A stretch of DNA of 64,000 nucleotides from Aculops lycopersici. Taxonomy: Eukaryota; Arthropoda; Arachnida; Trombidiformes; Eriophyidae. Both the position numbers and the translations under genes were made by a program. The notes under the pieces are model-generated. The model saw only the letters and a program-made list of their open reading frames with translations, was not told the DNA's origin and ran no database searches. This document shows positions 55,136 to 64,000 of this stretch, in pieces (position 1 is the stretch's first letter; each line of letters opens with the position of its first letter). The stretch is taken from NCBI GenBank assembly GCA_015350385.1, contig WNKI01000001.1, positions 9,002,353 to 9,066,352 of the forward strand, in the 5' to 3' direction.

Positions 55136-55422
55136 TCATCCATCCGGATCCTTGAGAGTGTGCCACTGAGCAATGGGTCTACGTGGACTGGCTAGCATGT
55201 CCATCCAATGGCGCATCTCAGAGCCAGTGGTCGGCGCATTGCAACCCAAAATAATCTTTCCAATGGGATCCGAGCTTCCGACTCGATCATAGTCTATTAC
55301 CGTGATCACAAGCATAATCTTCTGTATGTTTTCAAAGGGAACCTCGAAGGTGAACGATTCATTGTAATACGGATTCAGTGTGCACATTTTAATGGTTGTC
55401 TTCTTCTTCTTGATTCGTTTAC
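55136..55422 (-). CDS. Syt1: Synaptotagmin 1, exon 4 (C2B second half)
   Basis: Acceptor at 55423. Codes KRIKKKKTT (the polybasic patch), LNPYYNESFTFEVPFE, the second calcium loop VIDYDRVGSSD, and the conserved end RHWMDMLASPRRPIAQWHTL, then TGA. Matches the C2B C-terminal half of Syt1 without gaps. Confidence 0.95.
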
Positions 55423-55845
55423 CTGAGTTTGGTTGTTGCGCACAGCCAAGCAGCAGCATTAGTGAGAAGAGAAAAAAGTGGTCGTCAGCGACAGGTGTTA
55501 GTTTTGGGCAGCGCACGATTCTTTTCTATTAGATGCGAGCAAGCGGCGCTTCTTTTCTTTCTCTCCTTTTCTTTGTAGAACAAGAGTCACGTTGGTCATC
55601 ATTATCGTCGTCATCAGTGCAGTGTTTGTAATTAAAACAAGACGAAAAGAGAAACAGATGATTCCACCAAACAGCCGGCAACTTGAGCCGACTTGCCGGT
55701 AGCTGGCGGTGGATCATTGTCTGTACAATTGCGCTTTACATGTACACTAATTGCAGTTTGTGTGAGTTAGAGTTGGACGTGTAGTGGAAGTATTGAGCAA
55801 AAAAAAGTTTCGCTAGCTAAACTTGCTCATCACCCATACACTTAC
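55423..55845 (-). other. Synaptotagmin intron 3
   Basis: 423 bp between donor ATG/GTAAGT at 55845 and acceptor CTCAG at 55423. Phase 1, restoring a Gly codon at the C2B loop. No other feature seen. Confidence 0.9.
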
Positions 55846-55993
55846 CATTCATCATAAGCGCTATTTTCACATAGGGATCCGAGAGACCGCCCACGTCCAT
55901 CTTCTTGAGGTTCTTGGCCTCGAGGATGACAACCGTGAGCTTGCCGGCGGTTGGAACGTAACGTAAACTAAAACAAATATCCCCCAACTTGAC
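55846..55993 (-). CDS. Syt1: Synaptotagmin 1, exon 3 (C2B first half)
   Basis: 148 nt coding VKLGDICFSLRYVPTAGKL, then EAKNLKKMDVGGLSDPYVK with the calcium-ligand aspartates of C2B loop 1. Bounded by acceptor ATAG at 55994 and donor GTAAGT. Confidence 0.95.
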
Positions 55994-57200
55994 CTATGAA
56001 ACAGAGCGGAAGTGACACATAATGTGTAGCGACGAGGGAGGTGTAAGAAAGAGAAAGGAGTGAGTTAGCTTGGTGCAATCTTCATGAATCTTTCGTGTGT
56101 GTGTGTGGCAGAGTGGAAGACCAAGTATCTAGTGCTTCATCATTCAATAGATCGCGTGGTGGCCACATCCACATCGAGTGACGGAGCCGGTAGGCGGAAG
56201 TGGTTGTGCATTTGGTGAGTGAAGTGGTTGCGCGTGCTTGCCGATACAAGGGGCCGAATGTAGTTGCATTGGCAGATTGGTTGCGGCGGCGACAAAGCGG
56301 AAGCACTCGAGGGAGCGGGGGAAGAGAGGAGGAGCGCAAATGTACTTACGGATCGAGAAGTCGGCAGGAGGCACAGGTAGCGGCGGCGACAATAGCAGCG
56401 ATTTGTGTGGTTGCAATGGCAGGTGTGTGACAGCAATCGAGTGATTGTTGCGTAACAGTGGAAACGAATTCAGGTGACCAAGATCGATAAGCGGTGGTTT
56501 TGTTATTGGTGCGCGCGAGCGAGTGGCAGTCGAGTATTGGTGTTTATTGTGCGTTTGGTCATCGCATCAGTAGTCGTCGATTGCGGTGGCGGCAGCGTTA
56601 TTAGAATAGGTGGCACAGTAGTATGTGTGTGTCAGGTGTAGTAGTTGCGCAAGAGCGGAGATATTAATGAATGATTGAGGCGAAGCGAGAAAAGGTGTGA
56701 GTGGTCATTGTGTTTTCTACCTCTATTGTGTATGTATGTGTGTGTGTGTTAAAGTGTGACGAGCGCGTGTTGGGTTTTGGCAAGAAGCGGCCAAGCAGCA
56801 GCGACGGTTGCGGCGACAATCAGACGTTAGTGATGAAAGTTGACAGGTTGCCTGTATCATTTGTACTAAGAGCAAATGTAGAATTTCTACGGCACCTAAC
56901 CACAGGAACGCCATCTGTGTGTCGTAATCTCTAAAGCGCAGCACAAGTCATCGGCTGCGTGAGGCACAGCAGCAGGAGAACCCAGGAACAAACTAAATTA
57001 ATCTAATCTAACAGGATTACACCTGGCAACTACCGGCAATCCGTTCCGTTTGTCTGAAAGTGTGTGTCTATGTCTGCCTCGCTGTGCTTAGGTGTCAAAC
57101 TAGCTTAAGGGGCTTGTCGGTTCCAAAGAATCAGCTAACCAACAACTACAACTACAAGTGGTGGTAGTAGTCTTGGCAATAGCTCCATTGAATCACTTAC
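55994..57200 (-). other. Synaptotagmin intron 2
   Basis: 1207 bp between donor CAG/GTAAGT at 57200 and acceptor ATAG at 55994. Phase 0. It contains GT/GA-rich simple sequence and several GCGGAAG motifs. No exon or nested gene recognised. Confidence 0.85.
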
Positions 57201-57315
57201 CTGCTCATTGTCTGTCTCCACTTTGGTCAGTGGGCGCCACTCTTCGATTGTTTGCGCCAAATCGATTGTGTTCAATGGAATTTTAACCTCGCCAATTTGG
57301 TCGTGTTTAGAGAAC
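57201..57315 (-). CDS. Syt1: Synaptotagmin 1, exon 2 (C2A end and linker)
   Basis: 115 nt coding the end of C2A and the linker to C2B: FSKHDQIGEVKIPLNTIDL, EEWRPL. The Asp in FSKHD is the last calcium ligand of C2A. Bounded by acceptor ATAG at 57316 and donor GTAAGT at 57200. Confidence 0.95.
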
Positions 57316-57563
57316 CTATCGAATTCGATTTGATTTGGTGTTGTTGTGGTTTGTTAGTTGGAAGCTTAACAAGCGGAAGTTGTTATATGAAAGGATAAGT
57401 ATCGTTCCATGTTCTCGTTGAGCTAGAGACTAGAAGCTTGATCTTCACTCAAGTGGCGATTCAACTAAAGCTATGCCTCAAGTGTTGAGCTCTCAAGTGT
57501 CCGTTGAGGCTCAGCATCGAATGGAGGTTTAGATTATCGACTTCAACTTTAACTTCAACTTAC
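57316..57563 (-). other. Synaptotagmin intron 1
   Basis: 248 bp between donor ATAG/GTAAGT at 57563 and acceptor ATAG at 57316, splitting an Arg codon within the C2A calcium loop 3. Confidence 0.9.
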
Positions 57564-59305
57564 CTATCAAAGTCATAGACGGCAAACACTAGAGTTTTAG
57601 AAGTTATCTCAGCATAAGGGACTTTGAACACAAATGTCTCATTAAATATGGGATCAAGGGTTTTCCTGTGCACCTTAGTCTCAAATTTCTTCTTCTTGTC
57701 TGGCATTAAATATAACTTAACATAGGGATCACTGGTGCCGCACATATCCATTGCAGGCAATTGGCGAGCCTCAATCACGCCAACAGCCAAACTTGCCGCA
57801 CTAAAATCATAGTCCAACTTGAACCTTAACTCGCCCAAATTATCCCCTCCACTTCCGGCATTACTCGTCTTCTTATTTGGACTGGACTTCTCATTCTTTT
57901 CCATGTGATCGGTGAGTCTCTTAGAATCCGGCTGCACCTTTTCCTTGTACTGCTGACCCAAGATTCCCGATTTGTTATTACTATTTTCGCCGGGCAACAA
58001 ACCGGAAATGCTCGCATCCGACGACTTGTTCTGAGCGGAATCATCGTTATTAGAGTCGAACACTTTGGACCAGAGTTTTTTAACAATAAAATAGAGGAGA
58101 ACGATAACCAAGATTGCAAAGAGCGGCAAAAGGATCAGCTGACCGTAATCCAGGAGCCGAGGTGACGATGAGTTAACTTTGATGTTAGGGCCGCCGGTGG
58201 TGCTATTGCCACTGATGTTTGTACTTGGAGCGCCTTTCGTTACACTCGACTGGCCACTAATACCATGGCCCGTGTAACCAGTTGCTCCCGTGGATAGGGC
58301 TGTGGCTGGAGAATCGGCGCTATTTTTATCACTGCCACCACCTCCAACAGCACGATCGCCGCTAGGCACCATATTACCTGTCGTCTTGCTTGATTGACCA
58401 GCCGAGGACTGATTGCTATCATGGTTGGCACTATTGTGCGGCACAAAGTGTGTCGGACTCGCATACTGGTTGCCATTGTCGCGTCCATTTGGGCGACCAG
58501 TGTTCTTGACTCTCGCTGGCAAGTTTGTTTCGGCCGAAGATGACGGATCCAATGGCGAGGAAGACGATGCGGCGTGGCCGCTATTTGATGTTGCATGATG
58601 TTGCTCGCTGTTTGGGGCGTGGCCACGCCTTGGGTAGTTCGGGTCACCTTGAATCTGGTGAACGGGAGGGTGTCTGTTGGAGTTCGGGTTTTGGTGGTGG
58701 CTTTTGAGTGGTGTGCGTTGAGTTGGTGTCTCGGCGAAATTAGGATCTCGATGTCTTGGTTCGCTCACGTCGAAGTTCCAATTGGGAGTCGAGCCAATCG
58801 TTGACGGCTCACCAAGATCATCGTCTATTCTGCCACCTCGATTTGGGTTTCTATTGCTCCACTTTGGCTCACCAAGTCGAAATATATCGCCACTGAGGCC
58901 AACATCCTGAGAATCTATCGTTTTGCCTTCCCTAGGAAACTCTTCCGGTGTCACTGGCGCGGATACTTCAACGTCATCAGGCTTCTCTACAATAGTAGAC
59001 TCGGTGGTTGTGGTAGAGGTTGTTGTAGGCTTTGGCTTTTTTGCCCTCAGCCTACCCCTAACTTGGTCATAGGATTGCAGTGTACCCTTTGGATACTCAA
59101 CATGATGGTGAATTTTTTGATGATAATGCTGATGATTACGATGGTGGTGGTGATGGTTTTGGTTTTGATGTCTATGGTTGTAATAAACTGGCTGGCGGTA
59201 GTTATCGTTGTGGTGAGTTCCGTTTGAGGAGTGGCGGCGGTGGTGATCAATATCAAAATCACCTCTACCAACCACCTCGTCAAACTCTAAATTTGGTAAC
59301 CTCAT
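57564..59305 (-). CDS. Syt1: Synaptotagmin 1, exon 1 (luminal region, TM, C2A)
   Basis: Synaptotagmin 1 is the calcium sensor for fast neurotransmitter release, anchored in synaptic vesicles. ATG 59305 directly follows an in-frame TAA. The exon codes about 385 residues of unusual N-terminal sequence: His-rich near 25-70, a Thr run, then a Ser/Asn/Gly/Pro-rich stretch with N-glycosylation sequons. One membrane segment follows (LILLPLFAILVIVLLYFIV), then a basic juxtamembrane part, a linker and C2A (SDPYVKLYLMPDKKKKFETK, VHRKTLDPIFNETFVFKVP, YDFD). All five C2A and the visible C2B aspartates are present. The four exons give 763 residues, against about 420-475 in other Syt1, and the excess is all luminal. 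Confidence 0.92.
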
Positions 59306-61119
59306 TTATTGTCAATCACGTCTCACAACTTTATGTCCCCTTCTTTTTCTCCTTCTTCTCCTACCCCTTTTCCTTCGTCCTATTGTCGTGTGTCTCTCTT
59401 CATCAACTAGACTATTTCCTATAACTTGAAGCTGGTCGAGATTTATTACTGTTGCCATCTGATGATGTATTTGCTGAGGCGAGCTCTCTTACACCAATAA
59501 AGATGCTTCAAGTTCAATACCAAAGTAAGAGATTCAAATGATCTTAAGTGCAAGCTATATTATTTCTCATTGCTCCTCACTTTTACTCTCTCCATTCTCT
59601 TTCTCTCGATAGGGATTTTCATTCGATTTCGATTAGCCTTGATTGATTTCTGATTATATTTGATTGGTCAGATATTGTTTTTAAATTAGGTGTTTAAAAA
59701 ATTTCTGTTCCTCTGTTTCTCCACATCTCTCAGCTCGATTTTAGAACAAAACCCAACGTAGAATTAACTTTCGACTCAATTATATGGATAAGTCAAGAAC
59801 AAGGAGACGAAGGAAATCACTGTAACTAGCGATTATTTTCTATCGAACCCAAAATTCTCATTCCTCTTTCCTTTCCTCTTTGTTGTTTGGCACTTGGCAC
59901 TTCCGCGAAGACATGAGGATTTTCGCGTACGACCATCACTTACAATCACTAACTTGCTGCTGTTGGTAGCCGATATAGCAACGACTAGACGAGACGAGCG
60001 AGTGAGATGTTTTCCTGCTCAATCCAATGGAAGCGCCGACATTCCGTAGTGTAGGTGTTAAATGTTCTTGGTGGTTTTGCCTCTCGTTCTTTTCCCTTTC
60101 ACTTTCTCTTACTCGACTCACGTCAGACCAGTGCGTCGCAGCTTATCAATCGTGGCCGCCGATCGGTATCACGTAGTAAGTGGTGGTGGTCGGTGGTCGC
60201 AGTAAGCGAGGGAGTTATCCAGCTAGCCATCTAGCTAGCTTGCCAGTTTGCTTTCCGTGTTGTGCGCTGGTTATATAGCGCTAAGTGCGTGCAGAGCCTG
60301 GCACATAGCGACTTTATGCCTGCCGCGGCCTCATTGCCGCGCTCGAGCGCACGAACACATGGAGTCTTTGTGTCAGATCTCATAAACTACAGGCGCTTGC
60401 AAAATAACGGGCCCCAAGCTGTCCGCTGAGATGCTGTCCACTCGCATGAGCAGCGACCGCACCAATGGACTCTAGTATTGGATACTAGCCACACCATAAC
60501 GGCAAGCTAGCCAGCGTTACTGAAATAACAGACTCTCTTTCCCCTTTCTTCAATTGGACTGTGTGCGTGCTGGACGTCAGTACCGATACATCTAATAGCG
60601 CTGCCACCACTACTACTACCTACACATCTTTTACCACTTCCACTGCGAGCTCTGCTAAGACTTAGCAAGCGAAGAGTTAACTGAACAAGTCTCCGCTTAT
60701 CTCCATTTGCCAACGGAACTGACAGTCGACGTTTGTGTGGGGCGCTTTGCTGTTGGTGGAGCTCAGGCTGGAGCAAGTGGGCGGAGTTAACGAAAAATAA
60801 TGGACCGGGAACTGCGTTTAGTTTGTTTTCTAGCTGGCCACTACAAATTTCCCAGAGTCTATCAGTGGGGATTTTAGCCTTTGTGCGTAGACAGGTGGTG
60901 GCTTGTGGCCGGGTTGACAATTGCGAGTGCAGGGCCATTGCTTTCACGTAGAGCACTTGCAATTTTGTGGCCCATTGCTTTCGAGTAGAGTGGAGGCCAA
61001 TGCAGAAAGAGCGGCAGCAGCAGCGGTACCGACAACAACAGCGCGAGGCTGCGTTTGAAATGTAAATAAACGCTAGCAAATTGTGGACTAAAGTTCGTTG
61101 GGACTAAGGATGGAGTAAA
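59306..61119. other. Synaptotagmin upstream region, to the LTR element
   Basis: About 1.8 kb with no recognised coding sequence. It should hold the synaptotagmin promoter and 5' UTR. A 190-residue minus-strand frame at 60507-61079 is Ser/Arg/Cys-rich and unlike any family I know, so I do not annotate it as a gene. Confidence 0.45.
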
Positions 61120-61387
61120 TGTAATGTAAAGTAAAACGTGGGGGAAATTTTTACATCTCGCTGCCATCCCCTTTACAGTAAAAATGCCCATTTTTACGCG
61201 TAAAACGTAAAACAAGCGCGTATAAGATGGTAATGCTTACGCATGAACATCTAGTAGTAGAATGATAGTGTTTATTGTGTGTGTATGGTTTATATACGTT
61301 AGTACATGCGTGAATAGCTTCGGTCGTCCCACGTCCGAAGCAGGTGGGCGTGTCTACCGACCCGGAGTCGGTCTCTACCTCCTTACA
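61120..61387 (-). repeat. Candidate 3' LTR, about 265 bp
   Basis: On the plus strand the block starts TGTAATG (or TGTAAAG at 61125) and ends CCTTACA at 61387, giving TGTAA/TTACA terminal inverted repeats. In element orientation it holds TATATAAA at 61296-61289 and AATAAA at 61276-61271. It begins 23 nt after the env stop, following a short CCGGGGA stretch in place of a clear polypurine tract. The exact ends are uncertain because the 5' LTR is not in view. Confidence 0.55.
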
Positions 61388-61410
61388 TCCCCGGCGCGAG
61401 CCTGTGCTAA

Positions 61411-63999
61411 CTAGAAATCCTCCGGGCTGAAGGAGCGATGCATTGGTGCTGATGGTGCTGGTGATAATACTGATAGGATGGCATAGAGTTTGATGAAACA
61501 AATCACGACCATGATGGCGATCAATACCCAAATGAAGAAAGTCTTGCTAATTGGTCCGACTAAGGGTGCTTTGACCAAAATGCCTTCGTGGTCCAGTTTG
61601 GACAGTTGCTCCAGTAGCTCAAATGTCTTTGAGACAGCTTTAGATGCGTCAAACTCGCTATCCTCGTCTCTAGTTACCTTTGGGACCTTCCAGTGTGTCT
61701 CAAGGTGTTGGTCAATGTGACGTGAGGCTGTAGGATTGGATCTATGGTTGTCTGTTGTATTCCATGCCCTCCCGGCGGCCAGACGAAAGACATACGGTGG
61801 ACATGACATTGTCTTTCTGTCGATTGTTATCTTAAGAGGGAAACAGTGGATGTAAACATACGGATGAACTATTATCGATGCTGTTCCCGCAATCTCGTTG
61901 GTTGGATTGATGCTAGTCTTCACTAATTTCCAATCCTCTCGTCCGTGCTCGTGGCTATACTGTTCGTCGCAACTCACCGTTACGTAATCAGTAGTTGGCT
62001 GGTCGATTCCTTTGATACAGTTGTTAGTTGTATTGTGGAAGATGAACTTCTTACCTGTGAATTCAACCAATTTTGCCTGTTCACTGAAGTTCGAGAACAC
62101 CCAGTGTTTGAAGCTGTTAACTTGCAGGATCACTGCGTCAGTTCTTTTAACTCTAGCTGAGAATTCGACTCGTAGCAGTCCCGTAACTGGATTTGCATGG
62201 GCGTCAATCAAAGATATGGTTTTGTCATCAATATTCTCTGGCCACTCGGTACCAGCGAGATCATTGAGCGTGTCGATGTCAACGCGATTGTGCTGCATGC
62301 TGTGGCGCAAGGTGTCCAACATTCCCTGTTTTATGGTCAACCTTCTACCGAGATAGCCCAAAAGGGCGATATGGCGTTGGCTCATTTCTAAAGCTTGAAT
62401 CCTACGCTTTTGTGACTGGATCTCATCTGACATTACTTTAAGAGACTCCGCCACTGCATGTTCAATGAGCTCCGTGACATTAGTCCTTGCTTCCAATCTT
62501 TTCTGTGCTTGTTGGGTCAAGATAATTTGGTTGTCGAGCTGCGAAATCGAATTGGTTGACCAAATCCGGTCCATTATAGTATGAAAAATGTTGGTGATGA
62601 ATACTCCTGTCACCAATCCCAAGATGAATCTCTTCTTCCGGGTAACTTGAGCTTTAGTTGAGCGTTTGGCAACCACCTCAGCCAACTTCTGTAGGGGTTC
62701 GGTGATCGACTCAAAGAAGTACCTGTTGCAATAGCTTCTAGTTAAATAAACTGAGTGCTCTTCTACTCGCGTATGGTTACCTTTATCGAATAATGCGCAT
62801 GGCTCATCAAATTGAATTTCGATAGCGAAGTTTGTTGGACCCGAATCGACATAATAGGTTGATTGGGAATAAATAATAGGGTCCGCTTGGTCAAATGGAT
62901 TTGCCGCGGTCATCGTGACCATAGCTAGCAGTGCGATGCAAGTGAAGCTGATAAGATTGACTCCAATCTGCACATTGGCCTGCCCTCCAGTCTTGTAGGG
63001 CTTCAAATCCTTCACATGCCGGTTGAATGTCTTGTCGTTCTCCTTGTCCTTTACCTTGTAAATGTCCTTGGAACGAGACATGACTTCGAATGGCCCGTGG
63101 AAACGGTTGTCCAATTTGGCTCGGCGGCCGGCTACTTTGATCCAGACGCGATCTCCAACTGCGAACTCTCTTGGCCGATGCGCGATGTCGAAATAGGTTC
63201 GTGATGAATCTTGAGCTTTCGAATTGTTAGCGATTGTATCAATATGTAACTCTTCCAGTTTAGCCTTGATAACTTTAGAATATAAATCATGGGCAGTTGT
63301 TTTGGGAACTAGTGAGTTTGAAACTGGTGGCCTGGTGCCGAATGTGAGTTCGTATGGCGAATAACCTGTTGCCTTGTGGACACTCGTGTTCATCGAAAGA
63401 AGTGCGAGAGGGAGTGCCACATCCCATTCGCCTGGGTTAGTGGGGGAATTAGTTATCAGCCCCAACTTCTCCTGCAGCGTTTGGATGACACGCTCAACAA
63501 TAGCGTTTCCTCTGCTGTGATGCGGTGTTGACTTCATGTGCCGCACACCTAAAATCTTGTTTACCTCCTTCACCATGACATTGCAAAAGGTGCTTGAATT
63601 GTCCGTTAGAATTTCTTGGGGAACACCATAGCGGCCACAGTAGTCCAATAGAAACTCTGTAAACGTCGCTGCCTTTATGTCGCTGACTGCGCGCGCGTCC
63701 ACAAATCTTGTAAACATGTCGATGGCGATGATCACGTGCTTGCTCCCGCGCAAGGTGCTTGTGATCGGTCCCATGCAGTCGATGGCGACAAGTGTGAGTG
63801 GCGCGAAAACCTCGAATGAACTCATCGAACCAGCTGGTTTGGCGCGTTCAAATTTTCGCGCCTGACAGGTTTCACATTTTTCGATGTAGTTCTTGACATC
63901 CGCTGCCAGCGATGGCCACCATAAATCCGCCATCTTGTCGGTGGTTGCTTGCACACCGCCATGGCCGGCTATAGGCAAATCATGGTTTTCGTGGATCAT
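61411..63999 (-). CDS. Integrase and env-like region in one reading frame (partial)
   Basis: 862 residues, open at the right edge. Integrase: an HHCC zinc domain (HENHD...CETC), the DDE triad at about Asp 72 (AIDCMGPI), Asp 134 (LTDNSSTF) and Glu 169 (GNAIVERVIQTL), then a GPY/F module (HGPFEV) near 300, typical of Ty3/Gypsy. Without a stop the frame continues into an envelope-like part: a signal-like hydrophobic stretch at about 343-361, a furin-type RKKR near 453, a hydrophobic fusion-peptide-like segment after it, a long helical region, several Asn-X-Ser/Thr sites, a C-terminal membrane anchor at about 814-837 and a short tail. In gypsy-like errantiviruses env is usually a separate frame made from a spliced RNA; the in-frame layout here is unusual. 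No break is visible. Confidence 0.88.
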   Translation of the reverse strand: MIHENHDLPIAGHGGVQATTDKMADLWWPSLAADVKNYIEKCETCQARKFERAKPAGSMSSFEVFAPLTLVAIDCMGPITSTLRGSKHVIIAIDMFTRFVDARAVSDIKAATFTEFLLDYCGRYGVPQEILTDNSSTFCNVMVKEVNKILGVRHMKSTPHHSRGNAIVERVIQTLQEKLGLITNSPTNPGEWDVALPLALLSMNTSVHKATGYSPYELTFGTRPPVSNSLVPKTTAHDLYSKVIKAKLEELHIDTIANNSKAQDSSRTYFDIAHRPREFAVGDRVWIKVAGRRAKLDNRFHGPFEVMSRSKDIYKVKDKENDKTFNRHVKDLKPYKTGGQANVQIGVNLISFTCIALLAMVTMTAANPFDQADPIIYSQSTYYVDSGPTNFAIEIQFDEPCALFDKGNHTRVEEHSVYLTRSYCNRYFFESITEPLQKLAEVVAKRSTKAQVTRKKRFILGLVTGVFITNIFHTIMDRIWSTNSISQLDNQIILTQQAQKRLEARTNVTELIEHAVAESLKVMSDEIQSQKRRIQALEMSQRHIALLGYLGRRLTIKQGMLDTLRHSMQHNRVDIDTLNDLAGTEWPENIDDKTISLIDAHANPVTGLLRVEFSARVKRTDAVILQVNSFKHWVFSNFSEQAKLVEFTGKKFIFHNTTNNCIKGIDQPTTDYVTVSCDEQYSHEHGREDWKLVKTSINPTNEIAGTASIIVHPYVYIHCFPLKITIDRKTMSCPPYVFRLAAGRAWNTTDNHRSNPTASRHIDQHLETHWKVPKVTRDEDSEFDASKAVSKTFELLEQLSKLDHEGILVKAPLVGPISKTFFIWVLIAIMVVICFIKLYAILSVLSPAPSAPMHRSFSPEDF

Positions 64000-64000
64000 C

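Larger units (their letters stand above)
61120..64000 (-). mobile_element. Ty3/Gypsy-type LTR element with env-like domain, 3' part
   Basis: The 3' portion of an element lying on the minus strand and running off the right edge. Visible: integrase, an envelope-like region and a candidate 3' LTR. Protease, reverse transcriptase, RNase H, gag and the 5' LTR must lie beyond 64000. Its open frame shows no stop or shift in the visible 2.6 kb, which suggests a recent insertion. It lies upstream of synaptotagmin in the same orientation. Confidence 0.88.

Noticed and set aside
60507..61079. 190-residue minus-strand frame left of the LTR
   Set aside because: Low-complexity Ser/Arg/Cys/Leu composition, no recognisable domain, no start or splice support.
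1..64000. CRISPR arrays, bacterial operons, rRNA or tRNA genes
   Set aside because: No repeat-spacer pattern, no tRNA B-box/A-box pair and no rRNA-like sequence were found by eye; gene structure is eukaryotic.

Overview
The window is nuclear DNA of a bilaterian animal, most likely an arthropod. It has GT-AG introns, AATAAA poly(A) signals and clear animal gene families: zfh1/ZEB, Diaphanous formin, GPS2, xylosyltransferase, AP-3 mu, eL14, CTP:phosphocholine cytidylyltransferase, MIC60, LC8 dynein light chain and synaptotagmin 1. A Ty3/Gypsy-type element with an env-like domain lies at the right edge. Most coding regions are a single uninterrupted exon, including a complete 1146-residue formin, so this is an intron-poor genome. 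A mite is one candidate, but the sequence alone does not prove it.

Layout. 1-3812: no gene recognised. 3838-5697 (+): a WDHD1/Ctf4 SepB-domain protein without its usual WD40 propeller. 6094-9002 (-): the main exon of a zfh1/ZEB zinc-finger homeodomain repressor. 9003-35541: about 26.5 kb without a recognisable gene, rich in microsatellites, short perfect inverted repeats and recurring transcription-factor-like motifs, with one 208-N assembly gap. At 35542-35629 (-) I find a 29-codon exon that joins zfh1 in frame, so the desert is best read as zfh1 intron 1. A dense cluster of CACCT/CAGGT motifs, the ZEB recognition core, sits just inside that intron.

36.3-53.2 kb is a compact block of alternating genes: an unidentified 1043-residue protein (+), dia (-), Gps2 (+), xylosyltransferase (-), AP-3 mu (-, with a 38-nt first exon split off by an 88-bp intron), RpL14 (+), a tandem-domain cytidylyltransferase (-), MIC60 (+) and LC8 (-). 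Neighbours share short divergent promoters or converge tail to tail, in one case with poly(A) signals a few bases apart.

55136-59305 (-) is a four-exon synaptotagmin 1 with a very long, histidine-rich N-terminal luminal region. 61120-64000 (-) is the 3' part of an LTR element whose integrase and envelope-like region form one continuous reading frame.

Functionally the block mixes housekeeping genes (replication, ribosome, phosphatidylcholine synthesis, cristae, dynein) with vesicle and cell-surface genes (AP-3, synaptotagmin, proteoglycan initiation) and two transcriptional regulators (zfh1, Gps2). No operon-like or defence system was found. The most unusual items are the zfh1 locus architecture, the domain losses and additions in WDHD1, PCYT1, MIC60 and Syt1, and the in-frame pol-env element.
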